Source: Trichopria drosophilae
Lineage: Eukaryota; Arthropoda; Insecta; Hymenoptera; Diapriidae
Length of the DNA: 64,000 nt
Assembly (NCBI GenBank): GCA_030407085.1
Contig: CM059587.1
Location: 83,651,001 to 83,715,000, forward strand
Direction of reading: 5' to 3'
The position numbers and the translations under genes are program-made. Positions within the stretch are counted from its first letter, which is position 1. Every line of letters begins with the position of its first letter. The notes beneath the pieces were generated by a model. That model made no database searches, was not told the origin of the DNA, and saw only the letters and a list, made by a program, of their open reading frames with translations. Positions 1 through 11,604 of the stretch are shown here, piece by piece.

Positions 1-290
1 GGTTTCGTAATCAGCAACCTCAAAAACCCACCTCTTCTCAAGTGGATTCCTCTACAAACTGCGATTCTAACCATAAATAATCGCCAAATTGGATCCGTCA
101 TTTTCAGTTTTCAATATCTGGCACAAGATTTATAATCGGCGACCCCAAACCCTCTGTGTACCTCTTCCTAAGTGGATTCCCCGAAAAATCACGATTCTAA
201 CCTAAAATAGTCTCAGTATTAGATCTGTCATTTTTAATTTTCAAGTTCTTATACCGGATTCGTAACCAGCGATACCTAACATCTATAAAC
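1..290. repeat. Degenerate tandem of the dispersed 'TTCGTAATCAGCGACC' repeat
   Basis: Three diverged units at roughly 127-bp spacing share a block reading TTCGTAATCAGCAACC (later ATAATCGGCGACCCC and TTCGTAACCAGCGAT), then a CAAGTGGATTCC-type block and a 'GGATCCGTCATTTT' block. The same module recurs throughout the window (8.3, 14.2, 23.1, 29.9, 42.5 and 52.1-52.4 kb), so this is an interspersed family, here in short tandem form. The function is unknown and no coding frame is conserved. Confidence 0.7.
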
Positions 291-300
291 ACATTGGTAC

Positions 301-2480
301 CCATTGGAAGTCCAGCCCAAAAATGTGCCCCTTAAAGGGTTAACGGATGAATATATTATCATAACTGCTCATGAAAATTTAATTTTGTGACACCAACTTT
401 ATAACGTGCTGTGATTCATGATTTTCATTAGTGGTTTAGATTTCACTATACAAAAATGATGATACAAATGTTACTTTGCCAAGACCATTAACTGCGAGTG
501 ATGCTAAAAACACCCATTTTTAACCCTATTTTTGGGTATTTAATTTCAAATTCGAAACAGTAGAAGCCCTCCTAGTCCCTCCTAATTAGTCTTTCCCCTC
601 CACGTCTATTCCCACCATCGCCCTAGCACGCATGCGCAATGTTTCAGTTCCCCTCATTCGGTTAATATTCGAGGGAGCATTGTGTCCCAAAATGTTTTAT
701 ATAAAGGGACATTCATTTTATAATAGTTTTGTAATGAACATGGGTTCCAACACTTTTACTTATGTACCAAATCGAAAATGACATACTTAAAAGTAGATTC
801 AATTTAGCGTCACTTTTCATGGAAACTTGTCTTTGAAAATTTGAAAAGGTCAGTTTTACAAAAAAATTGTTTGCGGCGCATGCATTTTAATTGGAAAAGA
901 AAATATTGTAATGTAATTTTCGTAAATACATTACTTTAATTCAAATCAAATATCCTGAAAAAGAGCAATCTGAAATTATAGAAACAAGTGACCCCAGCCA
1001 CATGAGGATTAAATAAATATTAAACCTACAGCGTGTAAATAATTTTGTAATTAAAACCGATTTAAATGTAAACGTAAATTTTTTGCGGCTCTGAAATAAA
1101 AACGTCCGAAATCTACTTTTGCTTAACAGTAAATACCAAAATAAGCGTTGTACAGGAGACAATCTATTTTGCTTCTATTTCACGTCATCCTTCGTTTTAA
1201 TGGAAATACATGCATTGCGTATCATCCGTGTTGGTATATCCTTCGTAATACGATTAGTGTACAATTTCACGGCAGCCACACCGGATAATATAGACTATAC
1301 GCATTCTTTCCTTCGTTAGTCTGCGTATTGTTATTACTTTTTTTATATTTACGTGTTTTCCAATAAATAACGTACCAGAAAATTGTTTTTATAGAATATA
1401 AATTAATTTGAATTTATTTTATTTTTTATATTTGAAAAATATTTATGTTAATTCTTAATTATTGTACAGGGAATTATAGAATAATACTCGACGATAATCG
1501 CTCGTGTTCGAAATGCATATTCATGGATTATGCATGACAGCGAACACCATATTTAATAAGGGAATTAGAGAGAATATGAACGTATAGGGTGCACCTCAAA
1601 TCCCGTGTAATATTTTGTGCACTCGTTTAATGTGAAAATTCAGGCACATAATGGAATTTACGAAAATGCGCCGCGGTAGATAGAATTTTAACATTGAGTG
1701 TTTTTAAATTGGCCGGATGGAGCCCTCGGGGGTTGAGCCACCTTCTCGGTGCTCGCACTAGCCATCTGAAAATCCCTCGTTATTCAAATTTTACACTTTA
1801 AATTTTCAAAGGAACTCCTCTTTTAAGAAGAATGCATTTTTCACGCTTTCAAGATTGTAATACGACTCTTTAAGGCTGAATAGAAAGCGTTTTAGGAATA
1901 GTAAAAAATCAAACAAATGTATCTCATATGAAACTCCATTTATAAATCAATGTAAGTCTTCAATTTTAAGTTTTTATAAAGTTTTACACTATATTTTGCA
2001 AATATTCTTATAGGGTGATATTTTGCATTAACCATTTTTGTCCAGAATAACATATCATTCACTATATAAGTTAGTGCGCAATGCAAAATATCTTGCCAGA
2101 GAACTATCATGACCCTCGTATTCTACTGCGCTTTAAAGAGTTTATTAAAAGTGCACAACGTTAACTTATTTTGGAGTTGAATTTATTGACCAAAATAACC
2201 ATGAAAGTGCAAAACAGAACAGAACTGCAGCGAATTCTTTGGACATCCGACGTTTTCGATAAGCTGGCTACTCTTTGAAACCTTTCATCTTACTATATTT
2301 CGCCTCATCGTTGTCCAAATACAAATGGTTATAATCACAAGTTTTTTGGTGGAATTTCATATCACGAAATGCCTAAAAAAATTAAGAAAAGATGTAACAA
2401 ATTGGAGAATAACATACCGAATGATATTTCTAATCGATGACTTCATTATAAATTCAAACAATTGGGGATCTCAAAATTTT
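301..2480. other. AT-rich non-coding stretch
   Basis: No supported gene. Short open frames at 941-1319 have AT-rich random codon composition. Around 327-343 the sequence CCCCTTAAAGGGTTAA resembles one end of the TTAA-type element at 58872-59493, but no partner end was found nearby, so it is only a possible remnant. Confidence 0.5.
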
Positions 2481-2481
2481 A

Positions 2482-2691
2482 CAGTAGAACCTCGGGACTT
2501 CTAAGGACCTCAGGACTTCGCAGCCGCCAGCCTCGGCACTTCGAAGTCACGTGGTACAAAATTTACGGCAAGCGGTACACATATCGATAGCGGGGGAAAT
2601 CCTCGTCAACCGATGGCAGTGAAATTTGCGCAGAACACATGCGCATTAAAATTAGAAGTCCCGTGAATTTAGAAGTCCCAAGGTTCTAGTG
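2482..2691. mobile_element. pogo/Tigger-like MITE, 210 bp
   Basis: The element has terminal inverted repeats CAGTAGAACCTCGGGACTTC (left) and the complement of AGAAGTCCCAAGGTTCTAGTG (right), and is flanked by TA on both sides (2480-2481 and 2692-2693). TA target duplication plus CAG-starting inverted ends is the pogo/Tigger signature of the Tc1/mariner superfamily. The interior is GC-richer than the flanks and has no open frame, so the copy is non-autonomous. One mismatch lies in the right terminal CAGTAGAAC block. Confidence 0.75.
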
Positions 2692-2907
2692 TACTTTGAA
2701 AGTAACATAAGCAAATTTTCGAATGCTACCACACACTGCCATTGAATCGATTACGCAGTTTTACATTGAGAGAAATTTTATAAGAATCTTTAAGTATAAG
2801 TTATCTTTAAAACATAGCAAAAATTACTATTATCCGATAGGGATTTGAGACTTGCAGAATAGAAATGTTTCATAAGTGATAATAATATTTATTATTCCAG
2901 GATTTTT

Positions 2908-3128
2908 ACAGGAAGAGGTGTATTTGATATAATATACCATTGTCTGTCCGCAATTGACATTTTATGTGCAATCTTGTATGAAGCATGTCACTTGATCTGA
3001 ATTTAACGGAATGAAAACTCATTTCTGTGACGGGAACCACAATGGAGCACAACAAACCTACGAGCATCGCGTACGCGCCTGACGGCGATAAAAGCAACTA
3101 TATTGTAGGAATCCCTTGGTGCAGACCC
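2908..3128 (+). CDS. Candidate 5' coding exon, unrecognised protein (partial)
   Basis: An ATG in a favourable context (ACCACAATGG at 3042) opens 29 codons, starting MEHNKPTSIAYAPDG, to a GT at 3129-3130 (ACCC then GTAAAC), leaving phase 0. The codons here are GC-richer than the flanks (ACG, AGC, ATC, GCG, TAC, GCG, GAC, GGC). Upstream, a pyrimidine-rich TTTTTACAG at about 2907 could be the acceptor of a leader exon, giving a 5' untranslated part from 2908 to 3041. I do not recognise the peptide, and 29 codons are too few to assign a family. The donor is not strong, and chance coding bias remains possible. Confidence 0.3.
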
Positions 3129-4081
3129 GTAAACATTTATGTAATTTACATTTTCTACAAAAGTAAATTTCTTAAGCTATTATACTATTCTGGTTTAGGA
3201 AATTTTGTTACAGAACAATATCAAAATATATTTTACTAATAATATTTATTCCGATTATTTCACGTCCGTTAGAACTTTGCCCCAATTTAGTAGAGACAAT
3301 AATTTTTTTTAGAATTTTAGTCCAGTATGTGTTTTAATGACAAGCATTTCAAATTTTTCGGTGCATTAAATAAGCCATGTTTAACATTAAATAATTTAAT
3401 ACAAACAAATTTTAAAAGATTATCTCATAAATGTATGAAACATTATATTATTTTTAATATATTATTATTTATTTTATTTTAAATTAATAATTATTTTTAT
3501 TGATTTTAAGATAAATAGTTAGACGACTGTAGTTTATGATTATAGACATTTTTGTGTAGGTTGTTGAGAAAGTCTTAAGTAGTTAATTATTAGTTAGTTA
3601 ATTAAGTACCAAGGGCAGAAAGTTGATATTTTACGACATCGTTAAAAATTTACGACGTTTTGATAGTCATATAACTGAGAGAAATTGCATTTAATTCACT
3701 CTTATATACCGATTCTTTTGCTGATCAGCAAAAATCTTTAAAAAGCTGTTAAGTATAATAAAAATATAATAAAAAATATTTTATTAAAACATACAATAAA
3801 AATATTTGTGGATATTTTTCATAAAACTTTTATTGTATAATTAAGTCTATTATAATAAAAAAATGGTAATGTTAAAAAGAAATTCCGAAAAGATTCTTGA
3901 AAATATAGTAAAATAACGTTTTTACAATATCAATTAAATTCTATTTAAACTTTAGTAACAATAAAGGAAAAAAAAACTATTCCATTATGTACCAAGGGCG
4001 AAAAGTTGTTAATTTCCGACATATTAAGAAATGCTTTCAAAATGCTTTTAGCAGATGGAAATATACAAGAGCCCACATAGT

Positions 4082-4566
4082 TTGTCACACTCTAAATGCT
4101 ATTTTGCTCCCTATATTGCGGAAATATAGCACATTCTCTCCCTATGCAGCAAAATAAATATAACCGGGAGCAAAATAAGTTTCTCGCATTCTGAGTGCAA
4201 AATACTATTTTGCTGCCTATATCGAGGGAGCAAAATAGTACGCCCACGTATGAGAAACTAGTATGTGCAACAAAGAAGAATAGGTATTTGTAAACTCGTG
4301 CGAAATGCCAAATACCTATTTTGCTCCCTAGTTGCACAATCTACTATTATTTGTTCCATAAATACTTAAATTATAATTAATATTTGCGAACAGTAATATA
4401 AAGAAACATATCATAAATATGCCAAGGACCTAAATTTGATCATTTCTATAATAGTAAACAATTTAACTCATTTCGAAATCAGGCGCAAAATTTGATGAAA
4501 ATTTATTTACTCGTACCGCTCCCGCGAGATAGGGAGCAAAATAGCATTTTTCTCTCAGAGTGTGAC
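4082..4566. mobile_element. Inverted-repeat element with 'CTATTTTGCTCCCTAT' arms
   Basis: The outer ends TTGTCACACTCTAAATGC (left) and the complement of CATTTTTCTCTCAGAGTGTGACAA (right) are inverted repeats. Immediately inside both is GCTATTTTGCTCCCTAT. This inner block, or its complement, recurs several more times between 4100 and 4340 in alternating orientation, so the interior is itself palindromic. There is no transposase frame, and the superfamily is unassigned because no clear target duplication is visible. Confidence 0.65.
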
Positions 4567-5256
4567 AAATTCCATTTTGGACACAAGGATACAATATTTC
4601 AGGAAGAGAAATTAATTATTCAGAGGCATTGCATCTGTATATTTTATACTAACAGTCGCAATAAACATTCTTGTTATGGTCGCAAAATGTCATTTGGCGC
4701 CATAGTTACATAAATTCCTAAGGTTAATAATTGAACAATGTCAATATTAAAAATGTGAAAAGTTACCTAAGTAAACAAATTTAAACATCAATTCCAACTG
4801 TGCCCTAGTCCACAAAATTGTAATTTTTATTAACAAACAAAAATTGTGTGCCCTGGGCGGAAAATTGGTAATTTCCGACATACAAAAATAAATCAAAATC
4901 TTCTTGAAAGAGGAATGAAAATTATGGATTTCAATAATATTAATAAGGTGCAATAATATTTTTTGTCACACATGTTTATGGAACATCTTTGCGGACTTTA
5001 CCGACATGCTCGCGCTGTGAGAATTGCGAAATACCTGTGCGCATACGCATATCACGAAGCGCGGATGGTGTATATAGGGCATGACAGAATTGCGCGGGCG
5101 CTAAATATTGCGTTCTCACCTGTAAACCTTTGGTTTGCTTTACCGGCACGGAAAATTGGCATTTTTGTGCAGGTGTGACAGAAAGTTTACTTTTAATTGT
5201 CTAACGTGAGCAAAGGTGATTTTACACGAGGTATCTCCACTTTTAATACAAAAATA

Positions 5257-5505
5257 CAGTAGAAACCCGCTGTAAGGAACTTCGCTATAAGGAATTTACT
5301 AGCTACAAGGAAATTATTTTATTCAGTATAAGGAGTAAGAGGCGTGACGAACCTCCCCACGTAACTCTACGTTTCCGTACTCTCAGTATCTCATTGGTTC
5401 CGAGCTTACCCCTCTGAAACTTGAGGGGAAATAGCACAGATGGAAAGGGATTCCGTATAGCGAATATTCTGCATACAAACATTTCCTTATAGTGAGTTTC
5501 TACTG
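5257..5505. mobile_element. pogo/Tigger-like MITE, 249 bp
   Basis: Terminal inverted repeats CAGTAGAAACCCGCTGTAAG (left) and the complement of CTTATAGTGAGTTTCTACTG (right), with TA at 5255-5256 and 5506-5507. Internal sequence repeats the theme TATAAGGAA. There is no intact coding frame. The ends resemble the element at 2482-2691 (shared CAGTAGAA start) but the interiors differ, so it is a separate family of the same superfamily. Confidence 0.8.
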
Positions 5506-5509
5506 TATC

Positions 5510-6080
5510 GTTAAGAAATAACATTTTTTTATTAAAATTGAAGAATTAATGAAGGTCCACGAACTTTTTAAAGCAGTTTTACATATCTAAAAAACATCGA
5601 TTCACAGATGACCTTCGTTGTACTGTTCTAAGGAACGGAAAAACGTTAGACCATTGATGGTTAATTGTTTGCCTAGTACGGAAAGTTGGTCATTTCGAAC
5701 ATTTCAAATAATTAACCTAATGTCGAATATTAATGTCAATATCGTTGCAAGAAATATTATGTTAATAGAAATTTTAGTTGCTAAAAATTTTACCAAGATA
5801 AGCAATGTACGGTTAAGAATTAAGCATAAAATAAGACATTGAAAAAGTGGGTTATTATTCAATATGACAGGAATTTCGTAATATTTTTGAAAGAAAAGTA
5901 CAGGAAGGAAATTTGGAAGCCTGTAAATTGTAGAGGGTGTATACTTTACGTTCAATCGATTCCGAATCGACAGCATTCTAAATATGTATGAATTACGATG
6001 TATATGCATTGAATAAATTTTCCTGGGCGAAGAGGATGTAAAGATACGTAAAAAGTTTAGCATATTTTGATATCGGGATC
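5510..6080. other. AT-rich stretch, nothing supported
   Basis: Apart from the last copy of the periodic core near 5670, no exon edges, RNA gene or repeat boundary stands out. A 126-codon minus-strand frame here is AT-composed and runs into the intron side of the exon at 6085-6347, so I do not call it. Confidence 0.5.
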
Positions 6081-6084
6081 CCAC

Positions 6085-6347
6085 CTTTGCTGATCGGGTC
6101 TATTCTCGTCGGACGTCGAGCTGGATGAAGGGAGAGGAGGCGGCGGGGGTGGCGGCGCCGGTTGCTGCTGAAAATAAAATCCGCCGAGACCCACAGTTCC
6201 CAAAGGAGTCCTTCGGTCAGGAGCACATTGCGGGTGTTCCGCGGTCGAATAAGTCGCCGTAGGTACCGGGATGCACGGATGGGACGTTCCTGGACTCGGG
6301 AAACCAATAGTCCCCAGGGACGGATTGGTGTGCGGGGCCATGGTGTG
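6085..6347 (-). CDS. Coding exon 2 of an unrecognised Pro/Ser-rich protein
   Basis: On the minus strand a TTTCAG acceptor (6350-6348) opens an exon reading HTMAPHTNPSLGTIGF and onward. It continues through a QQQ run, about eight prolines and SSSSTSDE, and ends at CAGCAAAG before GTGGGA (donor at 6084-6083). The exon is 263 bp, with entry phase 0 and exit phase 2. GC content and codon choice contrast sharply with the AT-rich surroundings, and the frame joins cleanly to the exon at 13444-13631, which also ends in phase 0. Low-complexity Q/P/S segments are typical of transcription-factor or adaptor N-termini, but I see no domain and assign no function. Further exons would lie beyond position 1 of the window. 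The intron between the two exons is about 7.1 kb and filled with repeats. Confidence 0.65.
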
Positions 6348-7450
6348 CTGAAACATATTTTGCTTAATGAACATCTGTCGCATTAACCTTCTTTCAATCA
6401 CACGCATCGCCTAGACGTATTTTGGAGGGAAGCTGTAATCGGCCATTCAAGTGATATAACAAATCTTTTGTAGACAACCGCACGTGAGCGAGCAAAGTAT
6501 AACTAGCTCTGGGACTGCCGCACGTAGTCGTTTAGCGTATTGTCGAGATCAGATGTCCGATTATGCGATTACGCTTTTCAATACGTCCAAGCTACTTGCA
6601 ATGTTGAAAACATAAATGGTGATTTATATATGATAGAAATGATTTATTTATATCGCAGGACATCAGTCTAAGGCTTATGCGTTTATCTTACAAATTACAG
6701 TCAATTTATCATCAGTGTCAATTGGAACTTTAACACTAGTAAAGAACATTATTTGTTGTTAAATTGTAAATTTAAATGTCTTTTACAAAATTCTTATAGG
6801 ATTCTTAGTTTTCAAATTACAGATATTTGAAATTATCAAGGCGAGTTCGCAAAAAGTGCGCAGTTTGGTGCGCAGAGGCGTGTCCGAACTCTCACTGGTG
6901 GGGGAAAGGTTCTCGCGCTCGTGCTCTGCGGCAGTGGGGGTTGTTCCCGCGCGCTATTCAAAAGATTTCTTTCGTAAAACATTCTTGTAAAAGATATTTA
7001 CATTTAATTTTATGCTCATTTCTACTAAAAAAATCTTGTTTTGGTCAATATGTTGTACACAGATTATACAGTGTGTTCTATAAATTGGAAAAGATAGATT
7101 TAAAACATTGCATCTTATGTAAATGTTCAAATAAGTCATAAGGTAAATGTTTAAATGTCATCGGTTCAGAATGGAGAATGAATGATTGTTATACATGATG
7201 GAGATTTTACGTCTTGTTGACTCTTTAATGTCGTGTGTTTCAAAGTATTTTATAGAAAGACTATCACCCTGTAACTAGCAGTCATTTATCATTTTGAAAC
7301 TGGAATACTCTTTGTTAGCCTTTGACAAGCGATAAAGTAATATTATTGACACATTTATGATGCTGGCGCGTGATCATGGTTGAGTCCTCGACGGCATACG
7401 ACGTCGTAACGTAGGGTACTTAACGTCACTCTCGTGGATATAATTGAACC
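6348..7450. other. Intronic sequence with a CpG-rich patch
   Basis: This is most likely the intron of the minus-strand gene. At 6835-6955 there is a GC/CpG-rich patch (GTGCGCAG, GCGCTCGTGC, CCCGCGCGC) with no convincing splice edges. It may be a regulatory element or an alternative leader exon. The rest is AT-rich without recognisable content. Confidence 0.4.
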
Positions 7451-7469
7451 GATATGTACATGATGACTG

Positions 7470-7505
7470 TATAAAACCAATTCCAAACAGTCGTCGCTCT
7501 CAATT
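7470..7505 (+). promoter_or_regulatory. Candidate core promoter (TATA box and initiator spacing)
   Basis: TATAAAA at 7470-7476 is followed by an initiator-like TCAATT at 7500-7505, about 30 bp downstream, the spacing expected of an arthropod TATA promoter. A CpG-containing stretch precedes it. No recognisable coding exon follows, and the site lies within the presumed intron of a minus-strand gene, so it may be fortuitous. Confidence 0.25.
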
Positions 7506-7695
7506 TTTTGAAGGGAGTTTAAATATAGCAGCAAATATCTTTGCTGGGGTTGTTATATGAGTTTTGATATGAGATTTGATGATGGTGTTTGTTTTGTATT
7601 CAACTAAGAATTTGATAAATCGATTCTTTATATTTGACTATTTTATATTGATTATTAAGCATTCAAAAACGTACGATGAATTCTGTTATGAAAAT

Positions 7696-8060
7696 AAACA
7701 TTGTCTTCTATTAGAAATACAAATAACACGAAAAATACTGTTGTAAACACATTCGTGAAAAATCCTTCAGGTGCTAAAAAATCAGAAATAAAAAAATTCA
7801 ATAATCGAAACAAAATTAAATCCCAACGAATCCAGACACAAGTTGGTGTACCAGGAAATGAACAGACAGATAACGTGGCAAAAAAAGAGAATCAGTTAAA
7901 GCAAATGGACATTCGGAAATCCCAATATTTCACGCAGAGGTAAAAAGTAATCTGAAAGCATTACTACACTATCTGCGTAAAATGAAAACTGAAAAACTCT
8001 CGGTATACTTAAAACTAAATTTATTGCTTTTAATCCACCATAGTTTTTAAATTTATAATT
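7696..8060 (+). pseudogene. Remnant of a non-LTR retrotransposon RNase H domain
   Basis: The frame at 7701-7943 contains QVGVPGNEQTDNVAKK. This matches the conserved end of the RNase H domain in arthropod jockey/R1/I-type non-LTR elements, whose usual form is an H-x-G-I-x-G-N-E-x-A-D-x-x-A-K pattern. After a frame change near 7920 the sequence can be read as PIFHAEVKSNLKALL, which fits the region that follows the domain in these elements. Catalytic residues further upstream are not recognisable, and poly-A-rich codons suggest heavy decay. It is inactive. What is seen is the G-x-x-G-N-E-x-x-D motif; the clade is not assigned. Confidence 0.6.
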
Positions 8061-8330
8061 CGAAGAACAAAATAACATTTAACTAGGGGTACATGTGATT
8101 TTTTATGATATTTTATATAGGTACCACAATTTTTAATTTTAAAAATCTAAGATCAGATTTATAAACAAGTATCCTTTTATCTTAACCAAGAGACATTTTA
8201 TATTATTGTCAGCCATTTGAGAAATGTTATTTTCAATTTTTATTACACAAAAACAAATTCATAATGTGTTACATTAAAAAAAATGTAAAGTTTCCGTTCG
8301 ATCATGCCACTTATTATATTTTGTTCATCA
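8060..8330. other. AT-rich stretch, nothing supported
   Basis: Very AT-rich, with no frame, repeat edge or RNA gene seen. Confidence 0.5.
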
Positions 8331-8405
8331 AGATTGGATCCACATTTTGGGTTTTCAAAATCTGAGGTAAAATTCGTAATCGAATATCCCGAATACCCTC
8401 AAATA
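8330..8405. repeat. Copy of the dispersed 'TTCGTAATC' repeat
   Basis: The order GATTGGATCC, then TTCAAAATCTGAGG, AATTCGTAATCG and CCCGAATACCCTC follows the module seen at 1-290 and 14.2 kb, but is more diverged. Confidence 0.5.
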
Positions 8406-8499
8406 AAAAATTCGTCTATTTTCCATGAAATAAAAAATGTATAATTCAAATATCTAACCTGAGCATATAAATGAATTGATATAAAAAAAAATTTCCTGC

Positions 8500-8578
8500 A
8501 TGTGGATTCGAACTCGGGACTTTAGGACAACGAAGTTTCGTAAATACTGGTAATGAAGTCGCTAAAAGAAGAAAACCT
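8500..8578 (-). repeat. tRNA-like (SINE-type) remnant, minus strand
   Basis: On the minus strand a T-arm/B-box like sequence GTCCCGAGTTCGAATCC lies about 50 bp downstream of TTAGCGACTTCATTACC, which sits where a D-arm/A-box would. The acceptor stem is not complementary and the anticodon arm is distorted, so this is a tRNA-derived relic rather than a working gene. Confidence 0.45.
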
Positions 8579-8639
8579 GTCTGCAGAATTTTATTTTGTA
8601 TTTCAAATATTAAACAAAAAACTAACCTCATATGATTAG

Positions 8640-9940
8640 ATTATATTTATAGAATGAAATACTTAACATTTCTTGTAGTCTCTAATCTGAATGTTTTATA
8701 ATTATGGAAATTTTCATAGATCTTACAATTAAAACTTTTCTATACGATGATTTAAAAAAGTGAATAAATAATTGTAGGTACTGGAGATATTTAACATGCA
8801 ATAACAAATCTTCGAAATCTATTTAGTAATATGTCCTCCATGTAAAAGATAGCAGCATTATTTTTCTATTAAACGAAATTTTTTTTCATACGTATTTTAA
8901 TGTTGTAATATATTTACTGATATCTGATACAGAATAATAAAAATCTGCGGCAGAGATAATTCCACGAGTACTGAACCATTGCTAATTCGTGCTTTGTATT
9001 ACTGTCACGTTTTCAATGAATCTCTTCCACCGTATCAAACTGTTGGGCCTCCAAATCATCGATATACATCTACGCGAAGGCAGAAAGCCAGAGGGGAACA
9101 CTTGTGTTCGTACATATTGCTTTCGTACACCCACTGTATACTCAACGAATAAAAAAGTAAATGCTGGAAGTTCAATACTATTTAAAAAATCATGTCCTTG
9201 AAATTTGGTTTGTGAAAGTTAAAATAACATATTTGTAAATGTTAAAAATTTGAATTTTACTTTTATGACAACTTTTTGAAACTCAATACAAAATGAAACT
9301 GATATCTAATAGATTATATATATTAATAATATCAATAAATCATATGTTTTGGCAATGTCCTCATTATAATTACTTATGCGATGTTTCTCTTTTTCATAAA
9401 TTTCGACAAAAACTATTCCTACTGTCTCAAATAAATTCGGTGTGATATAACACAAGTCTGCAAATAATGGGGTTATGTCAGTTGCTGGAAAGTGTTCCAG
9501 TTCCAAAATTATTTTTTTATCAGAATCTTTGCGAGGATTTTGAGATATTTGAGGTTATGTACAAAAAAAAATCCAGATTTTTAGCTACTTTTGAGGTTAT
9601 GTACAGAAGCAGAAACATAACATTTTAATATGAGGATTTCCATTCGTTGGATCATATTGTACTACTTTTTGGCTTCAATTTGAGAGTCGCAGAGTTCAAT
9701 TGTGATTTTTTCTTAATCAAGTTACGCCATTTTGAAATTACGAGGTATCGGGAGACCGGGCCATGTGGCCGCAAGCTATCGATCACATTTTCGAAAATAA
9801 AAATAAGCGATTCGGAAGGCATTTATTTTATTTGGGCACATTAAAACGGAATAGCGTTTGAAAGTGCGATGTAAAATTTATTGACTATTTTTGCGCAAAA
9901 TCAAACGAATACCATGTAGTAATATTAAGAAAGCCTTCGT
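8640..9940. other. AT-rich stretch, nothing supported
   Basis: Several frames of 60-80 codons are present but show neither GC-shifted codons nor splice edges. No repeat boundary is clear. Confidence 0.5.
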
Positions 9941-9942
9941 TT

Positions 9943-10833
9943 ATAGGTTTGTTTACAGCTAATGTAAAAGCTTTAATATAAAGCTTACCGAATTTAGAGT
10001 TAGAACTGAATACAAAGGACTTTATCCTCAAGTTACCGTAATCGGTTAAATTTGAAATGTTAATATTTAATACATGAATTTTAAATACTAATGCAGGGAT
10101 CATACGCGCTTACAGTTTCGCCAAATTATAGATAAACAAACACACTCGTAGTAATTCATTTTTCTGAGAATTTTTCGACGCTCAGAAATAAATAATAAAA
10201 AAAAAAGCGCGGGGAACTAGGAAACGTTGCGCATTACGGTTATGCGCAGTTAAAACAACAGGTTAACTTAATAGTTAACGAATATAGCGTTGCCGCGCTG
10301 TGTAACTAGGAATTTAATGTAAGATTTATTAATAGTTAACAAAGGCTTCTTGAATGTTAAAATAGACGAGTTATTATACAATAATATTGCAGGAAAGTAC
10401 TGGTATTTTCATCTCAAACTTACCTGTCGTTTTTAACTTTACAGTTACACTGAGAGAAGTTTGAGGTTAGAGGCATGATAGTAGAGACACCTGTGGTGCA
10501 AAACAAGAGATCGATTTCGGCCGTCGGTTTGGATGGAAGATGCCTAAGTTTGGGACAGCAGTTGTCTTAAATACAGACAACCGGTGTTCCATACTTCTGG
10601 GGACGGCAGCCATCTATATACATAATACGAATAAAGTGTTGACATAACAACTGCCTTTTATTTTGGGACAGTAGCAACCTTAAAAGTTGCGCGGTGGTTG
10701 TAGGACATAGTCTGCTGCTCTCGATACCCATTACGGATAATTACTTAAACTATTCTCAGTGTACTGCTACAATTTTGTGCAAGCGATTTGAAATTAGTTT
10801 ATATTAACTATTAGTAAATAATTTAGCTAAGTG
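9943..10833 (+). mobile_element. MITE family B copy 1 (old, split by another element)
   Basis: The sequence aligns through its length with copies at 35546-36068 and 38620-39114. Shared blocks include TTTGTTTACAG, ATCGGTTAAATTTG, CGCTTACAGTTTCGCC, GATAAACAAACA, TTTTTCGACGC, GCGCAGTT and GGTATTTTCATCT. The terminal TIR (CA[C/A]TGAGAGAAAT) is eroded at the left and reads TTTAGCTAAGTG at the right. It is interrupted by the 314-bp element at 10448-10761. No coding frame. Confidence 0.7.
10448..10761. mobile_element. 314-bp TA-flanked element nested in MITE family B
   Basis: The ends are CACTGAGAGAAG (left) and the complement of ATTCTCAGTG (right), flanked by TA at 10446-10447 and 10762-10763. It sits exactly where other family B copies are continuous, so the insertion boundaries are well supported. 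The terminal motif CACTGAGAG is shared with family B itself, suggesting the same transposition machinery. The interior (AATAAAGTG and other LTR-like tracts near 10630) is unrelated to family B and could be captured DNA. Confidence 0.65.
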
Positions 10834-10839
10834 TACAAG

Positions 10840-11520
10840 TGCCACTTTTGTAGGTTATTCGTTCGAAGTAGCCGAAGTAGCTGGTGCATTCGAAGAACGC
10901 ATGTATGTTTTAACTACGTTTTTAATTACACAAGTTGTAATTCCATATAGTTTTGTAGTATAAATATCACCAACGAACATTAAAATTATTATTTGGGCTA
11001 TTTGTCCACGCTTGAACTATTGTATACACTTATTTTTCCCATGCAAAAGTCTAGTGTTTGATACTGCGTCCCTTTTAAACAGAAGGTTGAAAATATATAT
11101 AACATTAAATTTTTAGCGAAAAGTTAGAGAGTTTACGAGAAATTTACCAAAATACGAAAACTGTGGACACATATCCCATTAATGTCATGTGAATTTGCAT
11201 TAAATACTTTGAGACAATGTTTTTTCTGGGTATTTTCTTTAAAAAATTGTACTAAGTCGAGATTTTCAAATTTTTGAATTCAAAATGACGAGAGTCTTGA
11301 GAAGTTTTCAAGAAACATTAACAATATTTAGACATTAATTGATGTTGCCTTTGATGAGTGAAGATTGCTATTTTCTTTTTCAAGTCAGAGAATTGTCTGC
11401 ACGGTTCAAATTTTTGAGCAATTTGTTATTGAAAAAATTGTTTGTCAAAGATAGTAATTATTAGATATGTTTTTCGATCATTTCTGATTTATGAAAAAAA
11501 TGAAGGTCGAACTTTTGATA
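10840..11520. other. AT-rich stretch, nothing supported
   Basis: No exon, repeat edge or RNA gene recognised. Confidence 0.5.
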
Positions 11521-11529
11521 GATTTCATA

Positions 11530-11594
11530 CGCCGGGACTTATATCCGGGACTTTTTGATTTGCGGACAAATGCTCTACCAACTAAAAGGGATCT
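11530..11594 (-). pseudogene. tRNA-like pseudogene, possibly Cys(GCA)-type
   Basis: On the minus strand the order is TTTTAGTTGGTAGAGCA (D-arm/A-box form), then an anticodon arm TTTGT-CCGCAAA-TCAAA with four of five pairs, then a decayed T-arm CCCGGATATAAGTCCCGG. If the loop is read as CCGCAAA, the anticodon is GCA. The T-loop lacks the TTCRA core and no matching 5' acceptor half is visible, so this is a pseudogene or SINE head. Confidence 0.5.
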
Positions 11595-11604
11595 TGTTGG
11601 AAAC

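Larger units (their letters stand above)
3600..5710 (+). repeat. Degenerate ~420-bp periodic repeat (short core preserved)
   Basis: A core like TACCAAGGGCGAAAAGTTG followed by (T)AATTTCCGACAT recurs at about 3607, 3989, 4423 (weak), 4850 and 5670. Spacing is about 380-435 bp, with one double interval. The sequence between cores is highly diverged and has been invaded by inverted-repeat elements at 4082-4566 and 5257-5505. I read this as an old tandem array whose core stayed recognisable. Confidence 0.45.

Noticed and set aside
5704..6084. 126-codon minus-strand open frame next to the 6085-6347 exon
   Set aside because: Its composition is AT-driven (Ile/Leu/Asn/Phe), it lies beyond a good donor site, and it is in a different frame from the exon except for a few codons of read-through.
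10600..10700. Solo LTR inside the 314-bp element
   Set aside because: AATAAA and a TG...CA layout can be found, but no terminal duplication or primer-binding site supports LTR boundaries. The TA-flanked inverted ends explain the insertion better.
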